From Aspergillus flavus (Eukaryota > Ascomycota > Eurotiomycetes > Eurotiales > Aspergillaceae): DNA of 64,000 bases. Position numbers and translations under genes: made by a program. A model generated the notes under the pieces. It was not told the origin of the DNA. It worked only from the letters and a program-made list of their open reading frames with translations, and ran no database searches. Where the stretch lies: assembly GCF_009017415.1 (NCBI RefSeq), contig NC_092405.1, positions 3,782,001 through 3,846,000 of the forward strand, in the 5' to 3' direction. Positions 1 through 10,390 of this stretch are shown here, piece after piece (the stretch's first letter is position 1; every line of letters begins with the position of its first letter).

Positions 1-465
1 ATTCACGTCAATGCTAGTATGAGGACATGTTGGTAAAGAGGAGACGGGATATATACCGTAACGTGATCTTATTCTTCACCGGCACCAAAATCAGATTCTC
101 GGTACCCTCTTCAAAGCCCTTGAGGATCTTGAGGTCTTGAAGCTCATCAAGGACAGTGGAGACATCATCGTCCAGACCAAACTGGCCTCGTTCGACGCAT
201 TGCAGCACTGCGACGGTAGTAATGATCTTGGTGCACGACGCTATAGTGAGTGTCGTGTCGAGTGTCAAAGGTCGCTCAGCGCCTGGTTTCAAGGACGCAC
301 TGCCAATAGTCCTTTCGTAGTGGAACTTGTCTGCTAAGGGATTAATATAGAATGGTAGGTCACCCTCTTTATCAGCATACCGGCTGTATCAGTAGCAAGT
401 AGGATCAGACCGGGAATCTCGCCTGCCGCAACTGCGGCCTCGATTTGCTGTTCCTTTGCTGTCAT
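1..465 (-). CDS. Beta-lactamase-like serine hydrolase (class C/transesterase family), 5' part only
   Basis: The gene runs off the left edge, so only about the first 120 codons are visible. Exon 1 is 381-465 with ATG at 465; a 47-bp intron (334-380, GTATGC..TTAG) joins in phase to an exon ending near 57. A further short intron is probably at 14-56. The protein starts MTAKEQQIEAAVAAGEIPG, as expected for the N-terminal helix of this family, and carries the SxxK nucleophile motif as SCTK, followed by VAVLQCVERGQFGLDDDV, the usual helix and turn. Family members are esterases, transesterases or beta-lactamase-like hydrolases. After ITLR the usual HLLTHTSG block is not obvious in the few visible bases, so either the intron is placed wrongly or the gene has diverged. 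Substrate unknown. Confidence 0.7.
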
Positions 466-2303
466 TGCGTCTGCTACCCAAGAAACGCTCTTTAGTCTCT
501 GGGCTTTGTTCCGGGGGTTTATAAGTCGCTATCTAGAGGGGAGAAACATCAATCTGCATCCACAGATGCAGGTCTCAGATCAGAAGGGAGAGGTCTTGGT
601 TTCGTTCCTATGCGGGTAACGATAAGGGCCTACTTATATGCTTAGGAAACACAGAAATGGAGAACAAAGAGAACAGGCCTTTTGCGGCTGAAGCGGGTCT
701 TATGTCAACATATGACATAAGGTAATGCTCTTGTTTATGAACGAAATTACCGAGGTCAGCAAAGAGCGGATACCCTAGTTAGTCGACTGCGGCAATCGAC
801 AGGGAATGTAAGCCTCTTTCTTGTTTGCGGTGGTATCTACTGTCAGCACTAGAGCTATATCGCTTCTTCTATATTAAACAATAAAGGTAAAGGCTCCTTT
901 GGCTTTACCTAATTGGTCTCCAAGGTTAACTAGTGCTGATCCGATGAGGGGTTGACCCGCTGAGCTGCAGGGGTAATTAGACGATGTAACCAGAAGGTGG
1001 GGATACTAAGATCTAACGGCCATTTTGGACATGTATAATTGTCCTATTCTTTGGTTCAATGTTGCAGTAGACCTTTTGCTGTGACTTGACTCATATATGC
1101 AACTTAGGGTTGGCACACTTCCACAGACTGATGTTACAAGTACCACCCCACATGAGTTGGAGAAATGCCGGCATATAAAAGAGAAACTTACTATATCAGC
1201 CCCTCAGAGTATAGCAGTAACATGAGCAATGTAATGTCTATAATGGTTGTCCATGGATTGGCCACTTACTCTGTCGATGCATCCAAAGTTGAGCATACTC
1301 CAGTCATTACTACAGTATTATTTTCCATTCAACCATTACTTCGAAGGTTATTATAGACTTTGGCTTCCTTCGTTCAAGGACTTAGCGCAATGAAATGAAA
1401 GGATATACTTTTGTGTAGCCGCGCTGTATTTGAAAATCCAAAGTCGAGTTTCGGTGCGCTCATTACATCAAAACCATAGCTAGTCTCTCGAGGTTGAGTC
1501 GAGGGAAAGCTTGGGTCATTATCGAAATCTATTCCTTGCTTTACTAACACCGTTTGATAGGTAGACTCCCCATCGCTTTGTAGCGGGCGTCATCGAATCT
1601 TTCAAGTCAACAGTCCCTTCGATACTGAAATGATCCGTTGCACAGAATGACTGGAGAACCCTGCCAATAATAGAGACAACCCAGTCGAGTTTTACTCATT
1701 ATCATGCTCTTGCGTTATGTTACCCAGTAGAGGACGTTATGGCTGAACTAAACCGCAATCATGATCCAGCTAAGCACGGATAATGAGACTTTCAAACTAA
1801 CCAACGAAGATAGCTTCACCACTTTTCCATACATTCTCTATACTCTATGTTAAGAATGTCACCGCGACCTGAGACCAAACAACTCTTTCAGTGAAGTCAG
1901 GAGGATATTTCAAGCATTGACAAGATCGGACTTTATAGTAGGTGCAATGACATGAACCTTCCATTCTAGCTCTGCAGATACCGCCACAAATCTAATATTT
2001 ACTCAAGGCATTCTTCTTCCTTGATACTTGTACGCCCAAACTCGCCATCTACCATTCCAACCCTGTACCACCGCAAGGAAGAAGAAGAAAAAGAAAGAAA
2101 AAGCAGCACCTCAGCAATCGGGACGGTCGATCGTCTTGCAGGTTCAATCGTACTACAGGCAGCAATCTCACAAAGCCATCGTTTCAATCAGATATCAGAT
2201 ACTTCAACACAAAATAATACAACCAGAATACCCTCCCCCACTCTATCAAAGACTATCAACACCACACATCACCAAAAACAGCCTCACCGCCCCCCACCCC
2301 GCC
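466..2303. other. Intergenic stretch without recognisable gene
   Basis: About 1.8 kb with frequent stops in all frames and no reading frame that resembles a protein. It holds a 9-bp perfect inverted repeat at 699-721 (listed separately). Nothing else is supported. Confidence 0.6.
699..721. repeat. Short perfect inverted repeat (9-bp arms, 5-nt spacer)
   Basis: CTTATGTCA at 699-707 and TGACATAAG at 713-721 are exact reverse complements separated by ACATA. It could be a protein-binding palindrome or chance. It lies 230-260 bp upstream of the beta-lactamase-like start codon at 465. Confidence 0.5.
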
Positions 2304-2681
2304 TTAAAACGAAGTGACCGAGCCAATAGCCCTATCCACAATCTGCGGATCAGACCCAGTACAATCCCCCAGCTTCTGATTGTACCGGTAAATAGCGATA
2401 GTCGGCACGTCTCGGAACCCTATACCCGCGTCCTTGGCAATCTTATCTTGAGCATCGATGTCGACCTTGTAGAATTGGGACGGGAAGCCTTTCGTCTTTT
2501 CCTCGAGAAGTTGAGCAATGGATTTGCAAGATGCGACCCGGTCTGAGGAGAAGAAAATGGCAACGGGCGTGACTCCGCCGGTGACTTCTTTGTATTGTGA
2601 TGCCCTATGGTATGGTCATTATTGATCAGATGGGGCGAGGGGTTCTTGGCGTACTTACGAGGTGATGGCTGTGACGGGCAT
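2304..2681 (-). CDS. Thioredoxin-fold protein lacking the first active-site cysteine
   Basis: Two exons, 2659-2681 and 2304-2604, with a 54-bp intron (2605-2658), give 107 residues, the usual length of a single thioredoxin domain. The fold is indicated by strand FYKVDIDAQ, then the cis-proline motif DVPTIAIY (Pro75). At the active site, where thioredoxins have WCGPCK, this protein has RVASCK: only the second cysteine (Cys34) remains. A normal dithiol oxidoreductase reaction is therefore unlikely; a monothiol, redox-sensing or chaperone role is possible (inference). There is no signal peptide, so it is probably cytosolic. A TATA-like box lies 125 bp upstream of the ATG. Confidence 0.8.
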
Positions 2682-2805
2682 GTTGGGCAGGGAGTATTTA
2701 TGGATTGACGGGTGGTGATCTTGGATTATAATATGGAGGGGTAGCGGGGGATAAGAAATATGAGTATGGAGTAATGAAGTCTGCAGAACAGGAGCTTTGA
2801 CGGTC

Positions 2806-2813
2806 TCTTTATA
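2806..2813 (-). promoter_or_regulatory. TATA-like box upstream of thioredoxin-fold gene
   Basis: TATAAAGA read on the minus strand, 125 bp upstream of the ATG at 2681. It is at a sensible distance, but short AT motifs are common, so this is tentative. Confidence 0.35.
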
Positions 2814-3179
2814 GATTGAATGGCGTCATACGTTGTTTGGCTGCCCCGCCCCCGCCTTCGAACACACGACCAAACTCTCTCCTCAGAAGCAACGATCGGC
2901 GGCGGGTTCGTTATGCGTGGATCGCATTCATTGGTTCGTGAGGAAACTGTGAGTTGGCAGTCAAGTCTACACCGAATCTACAACATAGTATTCGTGACAA
3001 GTGCACCAACTGTGACTGCCTCAGAAATTCATACTTTAATATCCCTAATGATCTCTATAGGATTAATTTAAGATAAAGCTTTAACTAACGTAGGATTATG
3101 TCTAATTCTAAATTACCTACAGCTTCTAAGACAGTAGAGTCCCTCGGAGCTCTCTACTCCAGGATTATACGACACCATC

Positions 3180-4529
3180 TCAATACTCCAACCTCCGGGA
3201 ATAAGCTGTAGCACGCTGGTTCAACTGCGCAGCTCGCTCCTCCGCCGTGACATACCGAGTCTCCTCTGGAAGCACCGAGGCTAAATCAGACAATGCCACG
3301 ACCTGGACATCAATAGCAAGGGAATCAGCAGACGACGAAGAGGTATTCAGCCCTTGCCAGCGCACCATGACAGTACCCTCATGGAGCCCGGTCGTATTAA
3401 CCCAGTTATAGACGCCAGGATCATCCAGGGATACGACAAAGGTGTACGTCCCATTGGCGTTGGCGACGGCCTGCTTGCTATTCAGACTAACCCAGCTACT
3501 ACCCGGATCAACGGTGATCATCCACGGGTTTGTCACGGGGAAGACAAAGTAATCCGCCGGGCCAGGGGTGAGGGTGGCCACGAGGGCTTCCTCGGCGGTG
3601 AGGTTGAAATGGCCAAAGGAGCTCGCCTGGCTGGTCAATGTGCCGAGAGAGCTGGACTGACTTGGGGCTGAGAGTGTGTTCACTGCATTTATCGTCGTCT
3701 TGAGCCCGAGTGCTCCCACGCCGTAGTCCACGATGGATTCCTGTAGGTTCCATATCGCGTCGCTGATTATCTTTGCGCTGGTGATGGCGTCATGGCCGGT
3801 GGTGTTGCTCACGGCTTGGACAGTGATGTTGTCGGGCGTTTCGGTGTTCCAATCTCCCAGATTATTGCGAATCAAGAGTTGCACGGCTGAGGAAGTAGAT
3901 TGGATGTGGTTTGTCTGGCCATCCGCGGCTGAGCTATTAATGGTGATGGTATACGAGCCATCACTGTCGACTATCAGATCGCTGCCGGCCAAGTAGGCCA
4001 CGGTGTTCTGGGAGTTGGGGTCACTGATCAATGAGAAGCTCACGTCGGTGGGACCGGGTGAGTGACGGTAGCCTGTCACCACATAATCGACGTCGTTGTC
4101 GATCGGAATGGTGCGGTAAATGCAGTCGGGGTTATCGTAAGAATATCGTCCGCCGGGAACATCCAGTCCGAACCAGCTACGCGGACCAGAGTCAACCCAG
4201 TAGACCTTGGGATGGTATGGATCGTTGTTCACAGCCTTCTGAACGGCGCTGAAGACTAATTCCTCAATGGACGCGTTAAGGCTAGAGGCCGCCTCGTCAC
4301 TGATTGGAAGTCCGTGAGCTGTCTGGTAGGCTACCTTTGCCTCGGCCTTGAGGACAGTGAACGGGTAATCTTGATAGATTTGGATTGCAAGAGCATCAAG
4401 CTCCTGCTGGTCGAATGTAGCTAGAGGATTCCCAGTGGTTGCTTCCGATGCTGCTCTTACACCCCATGCCGTACTGGTCACTGCAACAGCAACGCTAACC
4501 AGTCCTTGAGAGACAGGAAAGAGTCTCAT
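3180..4529 (-). CDS. Secreted DUF1214-like protein, intronless
   Basis: One uninterrupted frame of 449 residues from ATG 4529. The frame is open a little further upstream, but only from a TTG; starting at 4529 gives a clear signal peptide (MRLFPVSQGLVSVAVAVTST, cleavage near WGVRA/AS). The mature part contains the block NPDCIYRTIPID, then VTGYRHSPGPTDVSFSLISD, AGSDLIVDSDGSYTITI and LLIRNNLGDWNTE, which is the beta-rich pattern I associate with DUF1214, a domain best known in bacteria. Many NxS/T sites fit a secreted glycoprotein. Function is not established; no catalytic motif is visible. It has a TATA box 82 bp upstream. Lack of introns, unlike most neighbours, would fit transfer from bacteria but does not prove it. 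Confidence 0.85.
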   Translation of the reverse strand: MRLFPVSQGLVSVAVAVTSTAWGVRAASEATTGNPLATFDQQELDALAIQIYQDYPFTVLKAEAKVAYQTAHGLPISDEAASSLNASIEELVFSAVQKAVNNDPYHPKVYWVDSGPRSWFGLDVPGGRYSYDNPDCIYRTIPIDNDVDYVVTGYRHSPGPTDVSFSLISDPNSQNTVAYLAGSDLIVDSDGSYTITINSSAADGQTNHIQSTSSAVQLLIRNNLGDWNTETPDNITVQAVSNTTGHDAITSAKIISDAIWNLQESIVDYGVGALGLKTTINAVNTLSAPSQSSSLGTLTSQASSFGHFNLTAEEALVATLTPGPADYFVFPVTNPWMITVDPGSSWVSLNSKQAVANANGTYTFVVSLDDPGVYNWVNTTGLHEGTVMVRWQGLNTSSSSADSLAIDVQVVALSDLASVLPEETRYVTAEERAAQLNQRATAYSRRLEY

Positions 4530-4610
4530 GATGTCCGTGTTGATGGCAAAAATGCGAGAAGTGATCAAGAGTCATGGCATCACGACATTCGAAAGCAGCT
4601 GCATCGCTTG

Positions 4611-4618
4611 CTTATATA
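4611..4618 (-). promoter_or_regulatory. TATA box of the secreted DUF1214-like gene
   Basis: TATATAAG on the minus strand, 82 bp upstream of the chosen ATG at 4529. Its position supports that start rather than a more upstream non-ATG start. Confidence 0.5.
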
Positions 4619-5760
4619 CTGCACGCTAGGAAGCGATGTCGGTAGCTAATCTTATTGCGCGATCTGGATTGTGACAGTGACATCCAGTACGGCATTTAGC
4701 ACCCGAGCATAACTTGCAGAACCTTCGGGGTAATTAAACTCATCGTCCTGCAGATTCAGGGGTGAGCCAATCCCATCCATACTATGCTCGTACATCACCT
4801 GGACTATCAATGTTGCCATAGCCACTCGGGAAGAGGTGATCGCTTAAAGTCCAGCTTTTAGCCTCCTTGACCCCGCCCAAGCGCGGGTTTACGCGGGTTT
4901 TCCGAGGCTATTGATGACATTCAATCCACAATGTTTCCAAGCAGGTACATATTTTAGCCTTCAGGGTATAAATCTTTCTTCGGCTAGGGCTTGAGAGTAA
5001 AGGAGTCGCATCCTATCATATCTGCTCAGATATCAACATAAATCCATCCATAGAAAACGGTTGCCATTTCTTCGAGATAGCAGTAGAACCAGGGTTGCGC
5101 AACGGTCACCCGTTATGACGATCACTCACTCACATTTGCATAATTTTTTAGCCCTTTCATAAATAGGCTGCATAAAATGAGGAATACCTCATTTGCACGT
5201 GTTCTGCATCTATATCTATTCATTGGGTTCAAACGCGCATGGATCAATTTAATACGTACAACACCGTTGCAGTCGACTATGATATTCATCAGACACAACG
5301 CAGCTGGGATTGGAATTATTGAGTGGATTAATAGCTAAGGTGCTCTATCATCCTTCCCTGTTATAGCTTTCTAAGCTATAACATATCTACCAATCTGGGG
5401 ATTACTAGGTAGAACACTACTCTTATTCTCGGTGGACAAGAGAATATACCCAAGCCCTATATCTTTTCCAATGCTCACCTACAATACATCCATATCCCAC
5501 CCTATAGCACCATAAATACTAAAGCGTAGATAGTCTATACAATTCTAACCTCATATACACTATAATACAATTGGAGCAGTGAGTCCCAGAGTCCAACACC
5601 ATACATCACAAACCCCAGCCCATGAGAGCAGTGAGTCCACCCCAAGAGCAAAAGAAGCAAGGTAACCCCAAACGCCCAATGAATGCCGCTCTATCCCAAA
5701 CAAAAACGCCCACCCAGAATTACATTAACTCTATACACACAACCTCACTCACCCACCCAC
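4619..5760. other. Intergenic, no gene seen
   Basis: Upstream DNA of the DUF1214-like gene and 3' flank of TIM22. The reading frames are short and unlike proteins. The 5400-5760 part is rich in C/A/T without G, as in a transcribed 3' UTR. Confidence 0.5.
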
Positions 5761-6466
5761 TCACTCCTCACTCGGCATCCTCATATAAGCATCGATCGCC
5801 GCACTGAACGCCGCAAAACCCGCACAACCAGCCGCAGCAGCCTGAGGACCCGCCTTAGCACCGAGAATACCGCCCGTGATACAACCCGAGATAACACTAT
5901 TCGAGAGATCGTTCTTGGCGCGCAATCCCTCGACGCAGCATTCCGTACCCGAGTACAAGGCACCCACGATACCGAAGTTCTTGGCCGACGACCAAGAGCG
6001 GGAACCCATGTCTTTGAAACCGCGGCGGACTTGTTCGCGCCAGGGGAGGTCCATGATGGCTTTTCCTTGCGGGGTGAAGGTTGAGTCGTAAGACATCTAT
6101 TGCGTATCACGTTAGTATTTCATGGTGGGGAATCGGACATTGGGGTAGGACGTGGAACATACACTAGCCATAAACAATCCAAACACACCACCAAGACCGA
6201 ATCCCATGGTACCGGAGATCACAGTCTTCACGGGACAAGATTCCATAGCTGCGTGCATCTGTTCTCGTTAGCATATTCTGTCCCTCCCTCTCGCTGTATC
6301 GTGTCCAAGTGCTTGACTCGAGCTCCGGGGTATAATGACTAACCGCTTTCACCATGGCCTGTTCCTGCTCGCTCATGCCCTGCATTCCGGCTCCGGCTCC
6401 AGGAAATCCGGCTCCTGCGGTTGCGCCTGCGGGGGCCATGCCGGTGGTCATTCCTGGGATGTTCAT
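5761..6466 (-). CDS. tim22: Mitochondrial import inner membrane translocase subunit Tim22
   Basis: Three exons (6344-6466, 6163-6258, 5761-6096) give 184 residues. Both introns are clean: the first ends GCTAACGAGAACAG, the second has ACTAAC before its acceptor. The N-terminus is a Met/Gly/Ala-rich segment, then [20 protein letters not shown] begins the Tim17/22/23 domain with its glycine-rich membrane helices ([48 protein letters not shown]). Tim22 forms the channel of the carrier translocase, which inserts metabolite carriers into the mitochondrial inner membrane. The length is normal for fungal Tim22 and no residue looks abnormal. A 12-bp palindrome containing CACGTG lies about 250 bp upstream. 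Confidence 0.95.
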
Positions 6467-6714
6467 TTTGACGTTGTTTTGTTGTGTTGTTCCGGGAAGG
6501 AGTTTGGGTGGAGTGGTAGGGTCTTCGGATCGATGGGCGTTGTGAGTGTTTGATGGTTTCTCCAGGGTAAAGGCGGAGGTTATCAGAGCTCAAAAGGAGT
6601 GTGTAGCTCGAGAAGGACCGGAGGTGAGAGTGCGATCCCCGGACTTTTTGCGGAGATGAGATGGCGACTTGCAAATTTATTTACGGTGGTCGGAGCGCAC
6701 CTTTTGTGCAGCAT

Positions 6715-6726
6715 AATCACGTGATT
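6715..6726. promoter_or_regulatory. 12-bp palindrome AATCACGTGATT upstream of TIM22
   Basis: Perfect palindrome with a CACGTG E-box core, 249 bp upstream of the TIM22 ATG. In yeasts and fungi CACGTG is bound by Cbf1/bHLH proteins; the target here is inferred. Confidence 0.45.
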
Positions 6727-7150
6727 CATCCGCCATCATCGGTATCATTCGCTGATTCAATCGTCTCTATTTTGAATCCATGGAACGTGTTCTGCCCAAT
6801 ATATCGATAAGAAAGTTCATTGTATTGACACATTTTCTACTTCTGACATGTATTTGTATATAATATCTCTGCTATTCATCAAACAAGTTGGACAAGAAAG
6901 CAACCAAATGTAATGAAAGAGAGACAAGAATGGAAAAGGAAAGGAACGTCAGTAACAGAACGCTGGTCGTAAAAGGCATTGGGATCAATCATAACCCTGC
7001 GTTATCCGTATTGTCTCATGCTCAAGATCTAATATATCAGTGAAGCCAAACAAGGCTAGATCATGCATGTTCATGTCCATATTTACAGTAGCATCCTGGG
7101 TTGAAGTGGAAGGCCCAGAAAGGAAGAAGAAAAAGAAGAAAGTGGCGGAC
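6727..7150. other. Intergenic between TIM22 promoter and 3' end of next minus-strand gene
   Basis: No coding frame is recognisable. The A/G-rich end near 7120-7150 lies just beyond the stop of the downstream gene and is probably its 3' UTR. Confidence 0.5.
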
Positions 7151-8880
7151 TTAGTCTTTCTTGAAGGTGGGAGAGTCCAATGCGGGCGACAGACTGCGCT
7201 CCCATTCGGCCATCAAGTTGGTTGCCGTGCGCGGCAACTTCGGGGATGGCATGTCGGCCATGGCAGGCCAGGGGATACCGTCCGACACGCTGGGATCCGG
7301 GACAGACGAGTCGTGGAGTGGGCGCCAGTCACCAAAGCTAATCGTGGTAAGCGCATGCATTGTCGCACAACCACATTGGCCGGATTGCAAAAGGCAGCAG
7401 GGAAGAAGGAAGAACAGACAACTCACCTAGTACTTGTGCGGGGACTACTAGGAGTCATCGGAGACTGGTCTTGCTTCGATTCCCACGTAGACTGACTCGA
7501 GGAGGGGGTATGCATTTTCTTCGGTTGGGGAGTATCCCAGTCGTCCCAGTTGTCCTCAATGTCGAGACGATTGGACTCGTTTTGCGCGTTCGGCCCGCTT
7601 GGGGTAGTGGAGGCTCTCTGAGCGTTCGGGGACTTCTGCCCACTTGTATCAATGCCGAATTCACTCCAGAACGACGAGTCTATATCCGCCGATTTAGAGT
7701 CTTTACCAGATAATTTCGCTCCTGCGCCTTTACTCCGTGACGAGGAGGCGGATCGCGAGGACATGCCTCCTTGCGTCGACAACCGGTCTCGGCTTCGCGA
7801 AGTCGAGCTCCGGGACGGCACCGCTCTCGATTCGGTGGCGTTGATTCCTTCCTCCCCCACCGTTGCCTGTCGGATATCTTCCAAGAAGGTCCAAAGACCC
7901 TCGCGCAGATCGGATGCCATCTGTTTGCCCGTGCGCATCAGCGCCTCCCGCGACGGGGGAGGCATCGTTTTCCGCCATTGCGCGACCATATCTTCATTCG
8001 AACCTAGAATCATCGGACTACGCTCGGCGGACGGCAGGGTCGCAGCTCGTGGAGCCCGGCCCATGCGATCCTGGTCTGGCTGATCATTTCCTAACTCCGA
8101 ACCTGGCAGATTGGGGACAGGGCCCACAGTAGGCGAGAGCAAGGACAAGGTCCGCGTATGGGAACCTTGAAACACTCGTCGTCCATTCGCAGAGATTTTT
8201 GTACCCTTCGCTGCCGCAGCGCGCACACTGTGACGGCGCTCCAGCTCCCGGCTGAATCGTGGTTGTGCCACCGAAGGGCTCTCCGAGCTCGCCACACTGT
8301 GTTCCCTGCTGTGGAGGATCCTCTCGTCGGCGCCGGGCCGGTCGGGGGATCGCAGAGGGATCAGCGGTTCCGCACGATGGCTGATATCGATACGTTTCTT
8401 GGTCTTCTCCGATGCCTCCCACTGCCTTTTCAACGAGTCCAGCTCTGTTTCGGCCCGTTGGAGCTCCTCGCGGAGCTCCAGCACTTTTCGTTCCTGCGAG
8501 GCAATGGCGGTCAGGAGGCTGGAGCCTTCATCTTGGTCGTCGAAGGTTAGGGGGGTACCGACAGCGGGGACATGAGAGTGGCGAGTCGATGGTCGAGTCA
8601 CAGGCGTCATGGAACTGGGCTCAGTCACGGCGGAATCCAGGGCAGTCGTCAGGGGAGGTACATTGATGGGAAAGTTCAGGGTCAATCGCTTCTTATGGCG
8701 TGCTGCCCCATGGGGACGGGCAGGGAGAGAAGCACGTTTTTGCTGGCGGAGTTGACGTTGCTGCTCGAGCTGTTCCTCGGTAATATCGGTAGCGGACATT
8801 AGATTATGGTCCAACGAGGAGCGTAGCAACGGTTGGGCTGCTTCCGGCGCAGGTGACTCGGTTCCCGTGATATCTCCCAT
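7151..8880 (-). CDS. Serine-rich, coiled-coil fungal protein (DUF4048-like)
   Basis: Two exons, 7427-8880 and 7151-7337, separated by an 89-bp intron (7338-7426); together 546 residues. Near residues 55-75 is RHKKRLTLNFPINVPP, a block that resembles the start of fungal DUF4048 proteins (from memory, not verified). Residues about 125-165 form a predicted coiled coil (ERKVLELREELQRAETELD). The rest is low-complexity Ser/Arg/Pro, with many SP/TP sites. The last part ends FGDWRPLHDS...WERSLSPALDSPTF, a short conserved-looking acidic tail. No enzyme motif is present. A scaffold or regulatory role in the cytoplasm or cell cortex is possible but unproven. The ATG at 8880 is the only good start. Confidence 0.85.
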
Positions 8881-10390
8881 GACGTTGGATTACAGTCGGG
8901 ATTCAGGGAGTGTGAAGAACCGGGGCAAAGATAAGATCATGACATAAACAGTAGTAGAGACTGTGATATGGAAATAGAATATAAAGATAAAGATAAAAAA
9001 AAATACAAGTCCAAGAAGAACAAACACACCAAAGGAATCGTAATGGGTTGGGTTCACCAAAAAATAGAAAAAAAAACAAAAACAAATCGTTCCAAAAGAG
9101 TGGAAGAGAGTGACCAAACTAACAATCTACCAGCACGAGATGCAACAGACGAGGGTAGGAAATAAAATTGAGAGGAAAGGGACACAAACTTCAAACCGGA
9201 GGAATTAAAAGGTCTAGCCAAGTGACTAAAAGTAAAATTAGAATTAGTGTCAACGAAATGAAGGTGTCTTTTGTCTCCTGAGCCCCGAGTTGCAAGAGCA
9301 ATTCTCTTTGCCCATGAGGCGGGTCGAACGCGCATCCCTTCCGTGTCGAGCTCGTTCAGGGGGGAAATTGATCGCCGTCACCGCCGAGTGATTGGCCGTT
9401 TCATCGTGGCATTAAATATAGTACTGTACGGACTTAGTGAGGATACCCCGTCCTTACCGTATTGTCAATTTCTCCAGTCTTCGGAATGCAAGATCTGTTT
9501 TCCCGTCCCCAGTATGTTGAGACTCGAGTGACAGTATGGCCACATGGGGTTGACAAGCTGCAAGTAAAACAAGTAAATTACCAAGTTTAATCACCATGTC
9601 TATCAAATTCCACCCACATTCATTGCTATCTGCACTTCCTCATTACAACGAGATATCAATCGGCACGGGTCCGTATCCACCCCAGCTTTAAGTGTTTATT
9701 ACCACCGGTCTAGAATTTCCACTCATTATCGTCCTTGCCTGATTTTTCTTTGGATTGCTTCTATTCGCAACTCGCACTGCCAATTACGTACACACAATTC
9801 GACAACAACAATGCTGAGGTATATCTCACATAGGACCCCGATGGGGTCATCTTTGAATACTTAACGGTGGGGGAAAAAAATAAAATAAAGAAGAAAGTAT
9901 CAAAACAAGAAGAGAAAGTCCAGTAATCACAAGTCCTCAAAAGATTCACCAGAAATGAAACCCAACACATACGAAACTCCATGGCCCGGTCCGTGATCTG
10001 ATGGGAAACCAAAAAAGAAATAAAGAAGAATCAGCGCCGAGGTTTGCACTTGCGAGATTGTTCATTCCACCCTGTCCTTACTGAACGAAGGACTGCCGGC
10101 ATGGTCGAACATGCATCGCTCTCGATTCGGGGTATCATCGACCTGCAGCTAACCCCTTGCAAGAATCGAGGGACAGAACACGAGAGAATGAATTAGGCCC
10201 TTACGGGGCCAAAGGTGGGATCAATATGGAGCGAGCGTAAATTAAGATCGTATCGGAAACCAGGCCGAACAAAAGCACCGGATATGTAAACGCCTGGTAG
10301 ACCATTGGGTTTTGTACAATGCAAGGAAAGAACGAGAAGAGGTCCTGGAAGACTAAGAAAAGACATAAGTTTCTGCAGGGGTAAATGCAG
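8881..10390. other. Long intergenic region, 5' flank of DUF4048-like gene and 3' flank of kinase
   Basis: About 1.5 kb. 8960-9160 is purine-rich (A/G on plus strand), as expected for the pyrimidine-rich leader of the minus-strand gene. No protein-like frame or convincing tRNA was seen. Confidence 0.5.

Noticed and set aside
2021..2546. Plus-strand open frames near the thioredoxin-like gene
   Set aside because: They overlap the intact minus-strand thioredoxin-fold gene or its 3' flank and have low-complexity products.
9290..9370. GGGTCGAACGCGC resembling a tRNA T-arm
   Set aside because: Stem pairing fails on both strands, and no D-arm or anticodon arm fits around it.
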